Made by a program: the position numbers and the translations under genes. Shown here one piece after another: positions 10,331 to 20,645 of a stretch of 64,000 nucleotides of DNA (position 1 is its first letter; each line of letters starts with the position of its first letter). The notes under the pieces are model-generated. The model saw nothing but the letters and a program-made list of their open reading frames with translations. It was not told the DNA's origin and made no database searches. Source of the stretch: Strigamia acuminata (lineage: Eukaryota; Arthropoda; Chilopoda; Geophilomorpha; Linotaeniidae); contig OX442319.1 in NCBI GenBank assembly GCA_949358305.1, forward strand, positions 4,712,001 to 4,776,000. Reading direction: 5' to 3'.

Positions 10331-11549
10331 CAGGGTGGAACAAAAGTCTGTTCCCCTCAAATATTTCCTCAGCAATTGCATCTAGGCCAACTTTGATGAA
10401 GCGATCGTATAGGAAGTTGGGTGAGAGCAATCCAATGATGTCATCAAATTTGACCTTGAAGGCCATTTTCAAGGTCATTCACTTGCTAACTTCTAAACCA
10501 ATCAGGTTAAAGCAAAAAAGTCAATTACAAAGTTGTAGAGCACCATCAAATTAGTACTATCCAACTTATCCTAGTCATCTTAAGTTAAATGTTTTCCTTT
10601 TAAAAAGGAGACAAATCAGCTGAAATAAAGCCAGCCATTGTGACAAAACTTAAATTTCTATCACAAAATACTGAATTACTTAAATAAACGTATTCAAATG
10701 TGCATCATTATGCAAGTAAACAAGAAAAACCACTGCCTTTTTTAATGCCTCAATAATTATTTTATCACAAGATTAACCCTTGGCTATACGTATTTATGGA
10801 CAAGCTTTTTCTTGAATAAGAAAAGTTTTTTTCCTATGAATTTTTTTTGCTGAAAATTTGTGACTTTGTTTATCTGATAATAAAGTAAATCTCAGGTGAA
10901 ATTTGTAATGATTCATCATGTATTTAATTAAATATTCAACTTGGAAATTTTCTGTCCCTTAAAACTCCAGCATAACTTTTAAGCTGGCTTTGCTGTATTA
11001 GTAAACAGAACTTCAGTGAACAGCTTTTCGCATTTACCAGTAGTGATTAAAACCACCTCCAGATGGTTCAAATCTATTTATTTTTATTGTTTAGGCATTA
11101 CGTCCTCAATAAAATTAGTTCTGACCTAAAAACAAACTACATGGCGCTTTAACCAATCGACTTAAACATTGTCCATAAATCCGTAATGGCTTAAACCAGA
11201 ACGGCACATTTTATCCTTATGCCTCCGAGGGTTAAAAAATTTCACTTTGCTGATTTTTTTCTGATTTGTCTCCTTTTTAAAAAGAAAACATTTAACTTAT
11301 GATGACTAAGATCAGTTGGATAGTACTAATTTGATGGTGCTCTACAACTTTGTAATTGACTTTTTTGCTCTAACCTGATTTGTTTAGAAGTTAGCAAGTG
11401 AATAACCTTGAAAATGGCCTTTAAGGTCAAATTTGATGACATCATTGGATTGCTCTCACCCAACTTCCTATACGATCGCTTCATCAAAGTTGGCCTAGAT
11501 GCAATTGCTGAGGAAATATTTGAGGGGAATAGACTTTTGTTCCACCCTG
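10331..11549. mobile_element. 1.2-kb long-TIR element inserted in gag (copy A)
   Basis: It begins CAGGGTGGAACAAAAGTC and ends with the inverse. Inverted arms of about 290 bp (to around 10622 on the left and from around 11262 on the right) enclose a 640-bp AT-rich centre. TATA flanks both sides (10327-10330 and 11550-11553). It is closely related to the element at 13817-15041 but in the opposite internal orientation. No transposase is present. The ends resemble those of the MITE at 850-1420, suggesting one Tc1/mariner-like family with a TATA preference. Confidence 0.85.
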
Positions 11550-11555
11550 TATATT

Positions 11556-12591
11556 TGCCAAAGATGCTACGATTGAAAAAGCGCCCTTTCAAGTAACAGG
11601 CACAGACAGAGTGTCGCTCATCGTAGAAGGGATCACCGACCCAGCTTGGTCAGTACCTTTGGCGACTCAAAAATGCTCGTCGGTTGATGAACTTATTGAA
11701 CATGCACGGCCGCTAGACATGATACGTAAGATCAAGGACTTGAAAACATCCAAGGACGACAGTGCAAACCAGTCTAAGCAACGGTCATCCGAGGTAACCA
11801 AGGCTTCTGATGCCAACAAGTCGTCTACTGCCAAGAATACAAATTCATCGCAGTCCAGTAATTTCATCCATCACTACAACCCGAATGTTGATAAGGAAGA
11901 AGATCAGACAAGTTTTAAATGCAGACAAGTTGCAAAAAATTGTCCAGAACGTTCGACCGAGGAGAAGTCTCAGTCACAGTCTTCCAAGAGCTCTCAGTCT
12001 AAGCCTCAAAAAGTTGGACAGACGAAGGTTACAGCAACGTCAAACATTACAAAGCCGACTCTGGCTAAGACTACTGTTGAAGCCCACGTCCTCTGTGTTC
12101 AAGCAAGCGAACCATCAGTCACCTTGATTCCAGCCACGTTGAATGGAGATACAGCAATAGATGCATTGCCGGACTCAGGTTCAGTAATCACGCTCATACG
12201 TCGCAGCTTGGTTCCTGTTTCCGCACATGTATTTCTTTGGCAGAGAGGAGCCTACAACGTCGCCGGAAGTTTGGTTACTCCGACTGGATGGTTCACAGCA
12301 CGCATTCAAGTTGGCCGTATAGACTATGTAATGCCGCAAATCGCCATATGTGAAGACTTACCAGCACCTTTAATATTGGGCAAGGATTGGCAGTTTGCAG
12401 TTTATGCGAGAGTTATTAACGAGCCTGATGGATCAGTTTGCATTATGACTCCTACAGCTACGGAGACATTTGCATGCGTCAAACAAATTTCGGATTCTGT
12501 TGGATGTTTATGCATCATCCCCAGAAGTTGCAGCCATTGGTTATTGAAGTATCACGTGATCAAGTTTTTAAAGACAACGGTAGAGAAATAG
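11556..12591 (+). pseudogene. Gypsy gag C-terminus and aspartic protease
   Basis: The frame resumes with FAKDATIEKAPF, a capsid end (LIVEGITDPAW), a Ser/Lys-rich linker and a degenerate knuckle (FKCRQVAKNCPE, missing the second Cys and the His). The protease follows: ALPDSGSVITLIRR carries the DSG active site and APLILGKDW is the conserved ILG strand. Protease normally matures Gag-Pol. The frame ends in TAG at 12589-12591, just before the RT frame. With the MITE and frameshifts this copy is dead. Confidence 0.78.
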
Positions 12592-12870
12592 ATTCAACAA
12601 GGAGTTGCTAGGATTTCACATTCGCAGTACGCGGCTCCAATGTTTGTTGTCGAACAACCTTTTCATCCTACCACGCCTTTTCGTCCAGTTGCTGATTACT
12701 CGAGAACCATAAACCCGATCACCTTACCGGACCCACAGCGAATTGATCGAATGGACGATATCATTCGTTTCATCGCGCAGTTTTGTTTTGGTACAAGTTT
12801 GCCCTTGATGTTTGTCACACATATTTTAACATTAAGATTAAGGATTCAGATGTTCACAAAACAGCAGTAG
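12592..12870 (+). pseudogene. Gypsy RT N-terminal fragment
   Basis: GVARISHSQYAAPMFVVEQP followed by FRPVADYSRTINPITLPDP corresponds to the first conserved RT blocks (GVI..S.SPYASPVV.V, then FR..VDYR.LN). The middle motif region is scrambled by frameshifts near 12780-12840 (a DxHKTA-like trace is visible in another frame), and the element is truncated before YxDD. Confidence 0.72.
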
Positions 12871-13279
12871 CGCCAAGCCCCTACCTGTTAAATGACTCAA
12901 TAAAATACCTGATCGAAGAATTTCAGCACGAGTTGACACGACCTGAACTTGTAGAAAATGAGGCAAAACTTGATTAAAATGTGCGAAGAGACCACAAACA
13001 GTGCCCGCCATCTTTAATGCATAGAAAACAAGAGACATGTACACTGTTGGAGTTAGCCTCAATCATATTACATACATAAAAGGAGAACAAATCAATGTTA
13101 ATAGGACATTGATTTGTTCTTTACAAACAACGAAACGAATAATTATCGTCATTGAAGTAGACGACAAAATAAACATGGATAACAGTATCCATTTATACAG
13201 AAATGAGCCACATTAATAGTCACAACATTCTATTATAGAAACATTTTCACTAAATAATAATAACAAAAAGCAAAGAGAG
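12871..13279. other. Intergenic with a perfect 15-bp hairpin
   Basis: No gene. Positions 13084-13098 and 13106-13120 form a perfect 15-bp inverted repeat (arm AGAACAAATCAATGT) with a 7-base loop. It may be the remnant of a small foldback element. Confidence 0.5.
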
Positions 13280-13736
13280 ATGTCAGTGTGTTTGAGTGGA
13301 ATAGAAGCCATGTTATTTATTGACACTGGATCATCAGTTAATATTTTATTTTCAACTCTGTGGAATACTTGGACAGTGTGAAGTATTGGTCTACCTGTGT
13401 CTACTAGGCAGCCAGATGGCGGAGGAAATTGGAGCGGTAATATTTCCACAAATGGTCAATATGGTGAACAACCAATTGGAATGCATTGTGGGCAAGCATA
13501 ATTCGGTTCTCAAAGGCTTGGGAAAACTAAAAGATTACCAGGCGTCTATTGAAGTAATAGAAGGGAAACTAGTACCTGCTCAACATGTGAGATGGTTACC
13601 GTACCATTTAAGAGGACTAGTCAAACAGGAAATAGAACGATTGCACGTTATGGGAGTAATCGAAGTAGTGCCGAATCCGATCGACCCAAAGCTGGCGGTG
13701 AACCCGTTACGACCGGTTGTAAATAAAGACAATTGA
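13280..13736 (+). pseudogene. Second Gypsy: protease to RT start
   Basis: An ATG at 13280 opens a short frame with AMLFIDTGSSVNILF, the aspartic protease active site. After a frame change, VRWLPYHLRGLVKQEIERLH followed by GVIEVVPNPIDPKLAVNPL and RPVVNKDN matches the start of a K02A2.6-like Gypsy RT. It breaks off before the catalytic blocks. Probable continuations of the same kind of element lie at 17500-18000 and 20232-20488, so this one seems to have been split. Confidence 0.68.
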
Positions 13737-13816
13737 TTTCGCAAATGTGTGAAATAAATTTTTCAAGGACATTAATTACGTAAAAGAGTTAGTTAATCAA
13801 AGCCAGAGTTTTTATA

Positions 13817-15041
13817 CAGGGTGGAACAAAAGTCAGTTCCCCTCAAATATTTCCTGAGCAATTGCATCTAGGCCAACTTTGAGGAAGCGATCATATAGGA
13901 AGTTGGGTGAGAGCAATCCAATGATGTCATCAAATTTGACCTTGAAGGCCATTTTCAAGGTTATTCACTTGCTATCTTCTAAACCAATCAGGTTAGAGCA
14001 AAAAAGTCAATTACAAAGTTGTAGAGCACCATCAAATTAGTACTATCCAACTTATCTTAGTCATCTTAAGTTAAATGGTTTCGTTTTAAAAAGGAGACAA
14101 ATCAGAAAAAAAATCAGCAAAGTGAAATTTTTTAACCCTCGGAGGCATAAGGATAAAATGTTCCGTTCTTGTTTAAGCCATTACGGATTTATGGACAATT
14201 TTTAAGTCGATTGGTTAAAGCGCCATTTAGTTTGTTTTTAGTTTGGAACTAATTTTATTGAGGACGTAATGCCTAAACAATAAAAATAAATAGATTTGGG
14301 CCATCGGAAGGTGGTTAATCACTACTGGTAAATGCGAAAAGCTGTTCACTGAAGTGCTGTTTACAAATACAGCAAAGCCAGCTTAAAAGTTATGCTGGAG
14401 TTTTAAGGGGCAGAAAATTTCCAAGTTGAATATTTAATTAAATAAATAATGAATCATTACAAATTTCACCTGAGATTTACTTTATTATCAGATAAACAAA
14501 GTCACAAATTTTCAGCAAAAAAAATTCATAGGAAAAAAAATTTTCCTATTCAAGAAAATGCTTGTCCATAAATCCGTATAGCCAAGGATTAATCTTGTGA
14601 TAAAATAATTATTGAGGCATTAAAAAAAGGCAGTGGTTTTTCTTGTTTACTTGCATAATGGTGCACATTTGAATATGTTTATTTAAGTAATTTAGTATTT
14701 TTGTGATAGAAATTTAAGTTTTGTCACAATGGCTGGCTTTAAGCTATTTCAGCTGATTTGTCTCCTTTTTAAAAGGAAAACACTTAACTTAAGATCACTA
14801 AGATAAGTTAGGTAGTACTAATTTGATGGTGCTCTACAACGTTGTAATTGACTTTTTTGCTCTAACCTGATTGGTTTAGAAGTTAGCAAGTGAATATCCT
14901 TGAAAATGGCTGTCAAGGTCAAATTTGATGACATCATTGGATTGCTCTCACCCAACTTCCTATACGATCGCTTCATCAAATTTGACCTAGACGCAATTGC
15001 TGAGGAAATATTTGAGGAGAACAGACTTTTGTTCCACCCTG
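13817..15041. mobile_element. 1.2-kb long-TIR element (copy B)
   Basis: CAGGGTGGAACAAAAGTC starts it and the inverse ends it, with TATA on both sides (13813-13816 and 15042-15045). The inverted arms are about 290 bp. The interior is the reverse complement of copy A apart from small changes. It ends 30 bp from the stop codon of the 685-aa ORF, so it sits in that gene's 3' flank or UTR. Confidence 0.85.
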
Positions 15042-15071
15042 TATATGTTGTTGGTACGAATTTTATTATAA

Positions 15072-17129
15072 TTAAAAGTAATTTGAGATTCTGAATGTTT
15101 TCCAACAATCTACATAAGTTTCGTTAATTTCTCTTATTTCTTCTTCACTCAAACTGTGCGGCTTTAACCTCATCCAGTCTATGTTAAACTGGCCCACTTC
15201 GAATGCTTTGAGTGCTTGGGGAAAAATGGAATAAAGAAACAGGAAACTCCTGATGCAAAAACTAGCGTCGAGGGAATCCAGAAAACAAAGGCCGAAAAAC
15301 TTTTCCAATACCGGCTGACGGATGAACTTGCTGTAGACCGCGAACACTTGGTAAGCAACACAACGACAAAGTTGCCTGAACACAGTTCCATCGTCCGCCG
15401 AAACACTTCTTGCAGTAATAAGTTGCAAGCAATCCGCATCCAGCTTGCCAGCTTCAAAACTGTCGATAATTTGCGACATTTTGTCAAAACTAGTCAACAC
15501 CGTTCTCAGTCTGTCACCGGTCAACGTCAACAACATCGTCATGTTATCCTGATATTCGCCGAAAAGAGACGACAGCGCGGACAAACTTTCTTCTATGTCG
15601 GATGCAACCACGTGACTCATTCCTTCGGATGCAACGCTGGGAAGCCAATTGAGGAAACCGTCGATAAACTTGGATCCCACATCAATGTTCGTAAAGTGAT
15701 CAATGAGAACCGATTTCTTCAGCTTCTTCCTTTCGTCCGCGTTTGAGAAAGCAAAAGCGAGAAATCTGTCGAGTCTCGTCCACTCGCTCTCGTCCGGTTT
15801 GTCGCGAATAATAGTGCGACAGATGTAGAAGGCAAAGTAGGAACAATGCGTCTTAAAGATCGCCATTTCTTCCCTGCTCGTTATATATTTCTTCGCCACC
15901 AACTCGAAGTAATCCCAACGGAAATATTTAATGTCGCAAAAGAAGTCGCCGGCAGATTTGCTCAAAATCCTCCGTCTCCGTTTGACACTCATATCGTGAA
16001 GCAATAAATGGACGTTGTCCATATCTTGCGCCTTGCTCGCCATGTACAAGAGAGACGAATGCTTTTGGCCGTATTCGCATCTCTTCAGTTCGGCAGGAGC
16101 ATTTCTCCAGAAACGAAACAAACAGTCTTTCGTCGCGGAAGGAAGCTTATGAGAATTGGTGCAAATCATGTCGGAAAAGTCCTCTCCCGAGGCGATCACG
16201 TCCAGAATGCGGCTCGACGTGGGCGCGAACGACTCCACGTCCAAAAAATGCAGGAGCAAAGGTGTGACGCATCTCAATCCGTAGTCCGAATACAAAACGG
16301 CCCTCAGTTGTCGTTCGTCCATTTCGGCAAGCAGAAAGCTCGTCGTGCCGGTCTCGAAAGTACAGAAACAGTCGTCGCTGTGCGTCTTGTAATTGAAGTG
16401 ATCGACCAAGGTTTCCAATGCACTTTCGCATTCGAGCATCTGGTTTCTTTCGTTCGGTGTCATGAGTGACCAGAAGTACTCGACGGCGCATTGGTTTTTG
16501 TGTTCGATGGACATTAAAAACATTTCATTTTTCTCGTTGAAAGTCAAGGTCGAATCGCTTTTAATCGTCACTCTTTTCCAATATGAATACATGATGTCTT
16601 TCAAGTTTGATTCCTTTTTCCTGTCGAAACGTATTTTCAAAATGTCGGCATGTTCGTTCCAAATATCAGCGATGACGTCAACAACGCAACACACGATGGC
16701 GACGTCGAATCTGGATTTGATTTTTAAACTTTGCAGCCGTGCAACAACTCGCGCGCTCTTTGCCACGTCTAATTGACCGTGTATTGACCATTGTGTACAT
16801 TGGATGATGGATTCCACAAATTTTCCCCTCACGAAGTTGACGCCGGCGAAAGTGAACACTTGGTTGATGAAGAATTTGAGCAAATCCCACAACTGCTTTC
16901 CGACGTGTTTAACCAATGAGTTGAGCATTCGCTTTAAGTTGACAGGAATGATCAAAGCATCAACTCGATTACAAACTGATTTTTCAAAGTCTAACCATTC
17001 TTTCTTGTGCATGTCAGCAGTCAGTTTCTTGCATTTAATCTGAATAATGGTGTTGTATTTCCACAGCAGAACCGACGTATTTACTAATGAAATGTGTTTT
17101 AGACTCGGTAAATCTAAAACGGTTCTCAT
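15072..17129 (-). CDS. 685-aa protein of unknown function (single open exon)
   Basis: This is the longest ORF in the window with no transposon signature: 685 residues from ATG (MRTVLDLPSL) to TAA. It looks all-alpha, with regularly spaced hydrophobic/charged helices and no signal peptide or membrane segment. The C-terminal half contains blocks such as SEWTRLDRFLAFAFSNADE and FIDGFLNWLPSV, which suggest a repeated helical solenoid. I recall lineage-expanded hypothetical proteins of this style in spiders but cannot verify that. Base composition is higher in GC than its flanks. No intron is visible. A partial inverted copy lies at 17395-17493, and Gypsy fragments flank it on both sides on the opposite strand. 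Function unassigned. Confidence 0.72.
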   Translation of the reverse strand: MRTVLDLPSLKHISLVNTSVLLWKYNTIIQIKCKKLTADMHKKEWLDFEKSVCNRVDALIIPVNLKRMLNSLVKHVGKQLWDLLKFFINQVFTFAGVNFVRGKFVESIIQCTQWSIHGQLDVAKSARVVARLQSLKIKSRFDVAIVCCVVDVIADIWNEHADILKIRFDRKKESNLKDIMYSYWKRVTIKSDSTLTFNEKNEMFLMSIEHKNQCAVEYFWSLMTPNERNQMLECESALETLVDHFNYKTHSDDCFCTFETGTTSFLLAEMDERQLRAVLYSDYGLRCVTPLLLHFLDVESFAPTSSRILDVIASGEDFSDMICTNSHKLPSATKDCLFRFWRNAPAELKRCEYGQKHSSLLYMASKAQDMDNVHLLLHDMSVKRRRRILSKSAGDFFCDIKYFRWDYFELVAKKYITSREEMAIFKTHCSYFAFYICRTIIRDKPDESEWTRLDRFLAFAFSNADERKKLKKSVLIDHFTNIDVGSKFIDGFLNWLPSVASEGMSHVVASDIEESLSALSSLFGEYQDNMTMLLTLTGDRLRTVLTSFDKMSQIIDSFEAGKLDADCLQLITARSVSADDGTVFRQLCRCVAYQVFAVYSKFIRQPVLEKFFGLCFLDSLDASFCIRSFLFLYSIFPQALKAFEVGQFNIDWMRLKPHSLSEEEIREINETYVDCWKTFRISNYF

Positions 17130-17394
17130 GGTTTCATATTTGCACGTGCTTTTAGCTATTTATTCAATTCTAGAAAACAAAAGCAAAAATAAAATTGCTT
17201 TCATTTAAAAAATGTAATGATATACCGTAATTTAGGAAATGCCAAATGGACTTGCTTCATTCCGACCTGTTGTTCCGTTGCTACTGTGAAGAGTTGTAAC
17301 AGATTTATTGTTTAATTGTAAAACAGCAATATTTATTATTGCTTGACAATAAATGAAGAATGATATGGTCGTAAACAATCCAAAACACACAATT
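17130..17394. other. 5' flank of the 685-aa gene
   Basis: AT-rich sequence with no gene. A CACGTG hexamer lies just upstream of the minus-strand ATG (around 17140), a plausible but unproven E-box. Confidence 0.3.
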
Positions 17395-17493
17395 AGACAA
17401 TTAGACGTGGCAAAAATCGCAAGTGTTATTTCACAACTGCAAAGTTTGAAAATTTTATCCAGATTCGACGTCGCCATCGTGTGTTGCTCGTAA
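17395..17493 (+). pseudogene. Inverted partial copy of the 685-aa gene
   Basis: The + strand frame LDVAKIASVISQLQSLK, then SRFDVAIVCC, corresponds almost residue for residue to LDVAKSARVVARLQSLK...SRFDVAIVCC of the minus-strand gene (coding region about 16680-16775). It ends in TAA at 17491-17493 directly before a Gypsy RT fragment. This shows that the gene belongs to at least a two-copy local family, or was partly duplicated in inverted orientation. Confidence 0.8.
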
Positions 17494-17499
17494 TGTGAC

Positions 17500-18004
17500 A
17501 ATGGTGGATCCAACAATCATGGATCATCACAATAATTTGGACAAAGTGTGAGCGACATTGAAAGAAAATGGATTAACGCTGAACAAGGAGAAATGTAAAT
17601 TGGGATTAGAAAAATCAGCATTCCTAGCAAAAGGAGTGACATTAGGTGAAGAAAAGATACAAAAAATGAAAAAAATTGCGTGGTCCGGAAGATTTGCATG
17701 AATTGCGAGAAGTTTTGGGTTTGGCAAATGCATGTGAAATTTTTTTACCCCATTTGGCAAACATGGTCAAGCCGATGAGATGGTTGACACGCAAAAATGC
17801 AGTCTGGAATTGGTATCAAGATCAAAAAGAGGCGTTCCAGTCTGTTGCTGAGGCGACCTTGTTGAATTATTTCAAGAAAGATTTGGAAACATTCCTCGTC
17901 GTGGATGCGGGACCAAATGGTCTTGGGACAGTATTAACTCAGTGGAAAAAGGAAGAAGGACTTGCAATTTTTGCGCTTGCAAGCAAATCCATCAGAGGTA
18001 ATAA
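17500..18004 (+). pseudogene. Gypsy RT C-terminus and RNase H start
   Basis: HHNNLDKV, a stop, then ATLKENGLTLNKEKCKLGL corresponds to the RT thumb region that follows YxDD. After a frame change, LHELREVLGLANACEIFLPH and NWYQDQKEAFQSVAEATLL are the connection domain, and ETFLVVDAGPNGLGTVLTQW is the start of RNase H with its catalytic D. Several stops are present. The fragment passes into a different sequence at about 18005. Confidence 0.82.
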
Positions 18005-18324
18005 CGGACCCGATACCCGCCACCTCAAAATCCGGCCCCTCAATATCTATCTCTTGAATTCACACAACCTAATTTCCCACAACCAGAATTCTCACAAACC
18101 CAATATTCCCCCCTCAATATCCACCCTCTCAATATCCACCCCGCAGTATCCGCCCCCGCTTCCCCGGCAATATCTGCCTCGAATTCTCACCTTGGTATTT
18201 TGAACGTCAACACCAAGTTGTGTACAGACCTATTTCTCAATATGAATATCTCAAGAACCAATGCTCGGATCGTCAAAAACTAAACACTAAACAAAAGAAC
18301 GGAAAAACTGCACTAGAAACATGA
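18005..18324 (+). pseudogene. Pro/Gln/Tyr-rich protein pseudogene (locus 1)
   Basis: Open but frame-shifted text rich in P, Q and Y: RYPPPQNPAPQY, then FTQPNFPQPEFSQTQY, then QYPPSQYPP and PQYPPPLPRQYLP in other frames, and finally VVYRPISQYEYLKNQC up to a TGA at 18322. Frame changes coincide with C runs (around 18103 and 18139). The repeated QYPP style matches the two Pro/Tyr-rich loci at 21.3 and 27.7 kb, so I treat it as a decayed relative or captured fragment. Such proteins are often extracellular structural proteins; no function is assigned. Confidence 0.5.
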
Positions 18325-18407
18325 ATTAAACAACACTGCCCTCAGCTAATGATTAATGTATATTTAATTTTGTGCGTAAATACATTTTTTTGAGTCACCC
18401 TTCGTAA

Positions 18408-18686
18408 GGGGCCATCCATAAATTACGTAATGCTCCAAGGAGGGAGGGTTCCAAATTCTGTTACGGGTTATTAGTAAGGAAGAGGGGGGGTTTCCCAATA
18501 ATGTTACGGTCCATGAAAAAAAAATGTAAATGTTTTTTTTTTTTTTTTTTTTGGGGGGGGGGGGTATTTCAATTTTATTACATAATTAGGGGGTGGGGGT
18601 TTGGGAATACGTTACGGCCATGTTACGGAGGAGGGAGGGGGTCTAAAATTGCCAAAATTTGCGTTGCGTAATTTATGGACGGCCCC
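18408..18686. mobile_element. Harbinger-type MITE (279 bp) with TAA duplication
   Basis: It starts GGGGCCATCCATAAATTACG and ends with the inverse (CGTAATTTATGGACGGCCCC), flanked by TAA at 18405-18407 and 18687-18689. A 3-bp TAA duplication and G-rich ends are typical of PIF/Harbinger. The centre contains a poly-T run followed by about 12 G. No coding sequence. Confidence 0.85.
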
Positions 18687-19127
18687 TAAGACTACCTGCA
18701 AATCGATGCTGTTGTTGCTTATTTGATTGACATTTGGCAAAAAACCACCACTATAAGACACTAGAAAAAGTAGTTTTGTTTTTTAAAAAAAATGGGTTTG
18801 ATTATTACAATAATTAAAATAATGTCTTTTTATTTGTATTTTATAATAAAATGTTGTCCCCATTCATAAAATTAAGTTTTATGCTATGTATATTTGTATT
18901 TGTATTTGTATTGTATTTGTATTTGTATTTGTATATTTCAATATTCATATTTGTTCAATTTATTGGTTGATTTGTCAAGAAAGCAAACAATTTTTGAATT
19001 TTTCCTTGAAGGGTGATGAAATGAAGAAACCCCCAATTCTAATGGTTTGATCTACTTTCCGTGTCACTACACAAGTGAAGTAGCTTGATCATTTTGGAGT
19101 GAGCTCGTCTCCGAGTTGACAAGAAAA
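18687..19127. repeat. TATTTG microsatellite and AT-rich spacer
   Basis: A TATTTG-type repeat occupies about 18887-18936 with one interruption. The rest is AT-rich with nothing recognised, and it ends in the possible 5' UTR of the next entry. Confidence 0.7.
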
Positions 19128-19827
19128 ATGTCGAGTACCACAAACGTAAGTTTGTTAAATTTAATATGTATATTGTAATGTATGATAAATTGAATAATTT
19201 TTTTTTACGTAGAAAAAAAATCCATATCCACCTTAAAATTTACAATTACATTTTTTTTGTTATTTTAGAAATCGGTGTCAGAAACTGCAAACCCCAGTCC
19301 CAGACAAGCTGAAGCAGGTATAAACAAGTAAAACAACAAACTACGTTTATGGAATACAGCATAAAAGCCTTTTTCCATAAACGTAAGAGTCCAGACTAAT
19401 AATTTGACAAATCGTTTTAAGCAAAGAAAAAGAAATATAGCTCAGATCAAAAATTTATCTGCGCCATTGCAAAAAGCGGCAAAGTCTACACTGGAAACAT
19501 GATATAAACATTTTAATCGGTCAATTTTCAAATTTGTTTTTTTTTATGGTTATTTGAAAACCACCCACACCCACACATACACACACACACACATAATCAA
19601 GTTTAATGGTGATTTTTTTTAATTATTGTGTTTGATTAGTGGTGATTTTAATTTAGTTATTTTTAATTATTGTGTTCAATTTTCTTTTTTCTTATAGTAC
19701 TTGTGCAATTTGATTGCATCGATCTAACGAGTGAGGATGAAGATCTAACATCTGGGCCTATAAGCACCACTACAAGTGACTCCTCGGAATTGCCCGAAAT
19801 TGATTTTGGTCAATTTTCTACAAGTAG
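19128..19827 (+). CDS. Candidate small spliced gene with SUMO-interaction-like motif
   Basis: Three exon candidates join in phase: 19128-19145 (MSSTTN, donor GTAAGT), 19269-19317 (acceptor TTATTTTAG, donor GTATAA) and 19698-19827 (acceptor TTCTTATAG, donor GTATAT). The third encodes VLVQFDCIDLTSEDEDLTSG and then a Ser/Thr-rich acidic stretch. IDLT followed by acidic residues is the classic form of a SUMO-interacting motif. Further exons must lie downstream but none was identified before the Gypsy fragment at 20232, so it may be truncated. The splice signals are good, but the product is short and unrecognised. Confidence 0.38.
19342..19385. repeat. 13-bp perfect inverted repeat in the candidate intron 2
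   Basis: TACGTTTATGGAA (19342-19354) pairs with its exact inverse at 19373-19385 across an 18-base loop. Confidence 0.7.
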
Positions 19828-20231
19828 GTATATTCACTGTCCTGTCCTGCCTTTTTAAAGGCTTTTATTAAAGGCTTTTATTTAACTTGACTTGAACGTT
19901 TGTGTGTGTGTGGTTCAACGTCCGGTCACGTGACCTGAAAAGTAACTTTTCAAACCGCAGCGCCACCTGGCGGAACCCGTGTCCTTTAATGGGGGCTAAA
20001 ATGTTCGTGGCGAAACAAAAAATGCTGTTTCCTATGTCGAAATGAGATTTGTAAATTTTGAAACCAGTCTCATTCGACTGGAAATCAAAATCTGCAACTG
20101 CCTGTATCTTTTTTTTAAAAAAATATTATTAAGAAAAAGTACTTTGTTGCAAGTTTTTTTTGGCACAATCACAAAACAATCTGTGGTAGTAGCGCACTCT
20201 GGCGGCGATTTGAAGCACCAATTGAAGCACC
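19828..20231. other. Spacer without recognised gene
   Basis: AT-rich, with a short GT repeat near 19905 and a 13-bp direct duplication (TTGAAGCACCAAT) at about 20210-20235, immediately before the Gypsy copy. Confidence 0.4.
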
Positions 20232-20488
20232 AATTGGTATCAAGATCAAAAAGAGTGGTTCCAGTCTGTTGCTGAGGCGACCTTGTTGAATTATTTCAAG
20301 AAAAATTTGGAAACATTCCTCGTCGTGGATGCGGGACCAAATGGTGTTGGAACAGTATCAACTCAGTGGAAAAAAGAAGAAGGACTTTAGCTTTAGCTTT
20401 AGCTCTCATTTGGGGTTGCGAGAAGTTTTATATGTATTTGTATGGGAAGCATTTTACAGTGATTACGGATCATAAACCATCAGAGGTG
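20232..20488 (+). pseudogene. Gypsy RNase H fragment, near-duplicate of 17808-17963
   Basis: NWYQDQKEWFQSVAEATLLN and ETFLVVDAGPNGVGTVSTQW repeat the sequence at 17808-17963 with only a few changes. After a CTTTAG triplet repeat, a second frame gives LIWGCEKFYMYLYGKHFTVI and TDHKP, the later RNase H blocks. It ends at about 20488 in unrelated sequence. It is either a second copy of the same element or a segmental duplication. Confidence 0.8.
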
Positions 20489-20499
20489 ATTTATTCCGG

Positions 20500-20645
20500 A
20501 TCACTCCTTATTAGCGAATCTCATTTTTGCGAAAAAAAAAATTTTAAACCCATATTAGCAAACTCATTTTAGCGAAAATGAGTTTAAATCACCGCAGCAT
20601 TGGGTACATTTTAGCGAAGACTCGTTTTAGCAAAAATGGCGTCCA
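20500..20645. repeat. TTTTAGCGAA-type repeats with palindrome
   Basis: The motif (T)TTTAGC(G/A)AA recurs at least five times in both orientations. It includes a perfect 24-bp palindrome-like hairpin at 20561-20584 (arm AACTCATTTT, loop AGCG). This is possibly a short MITE or a fragment of one. Confidence 0.5.

Noticed and set aside
15072..17129. 685-aa ORF as an ankyrin protein
   Set aside because: Helical repeats are suggested, but the ankyrin signature (TPLHxAAxxGH) is not visible.
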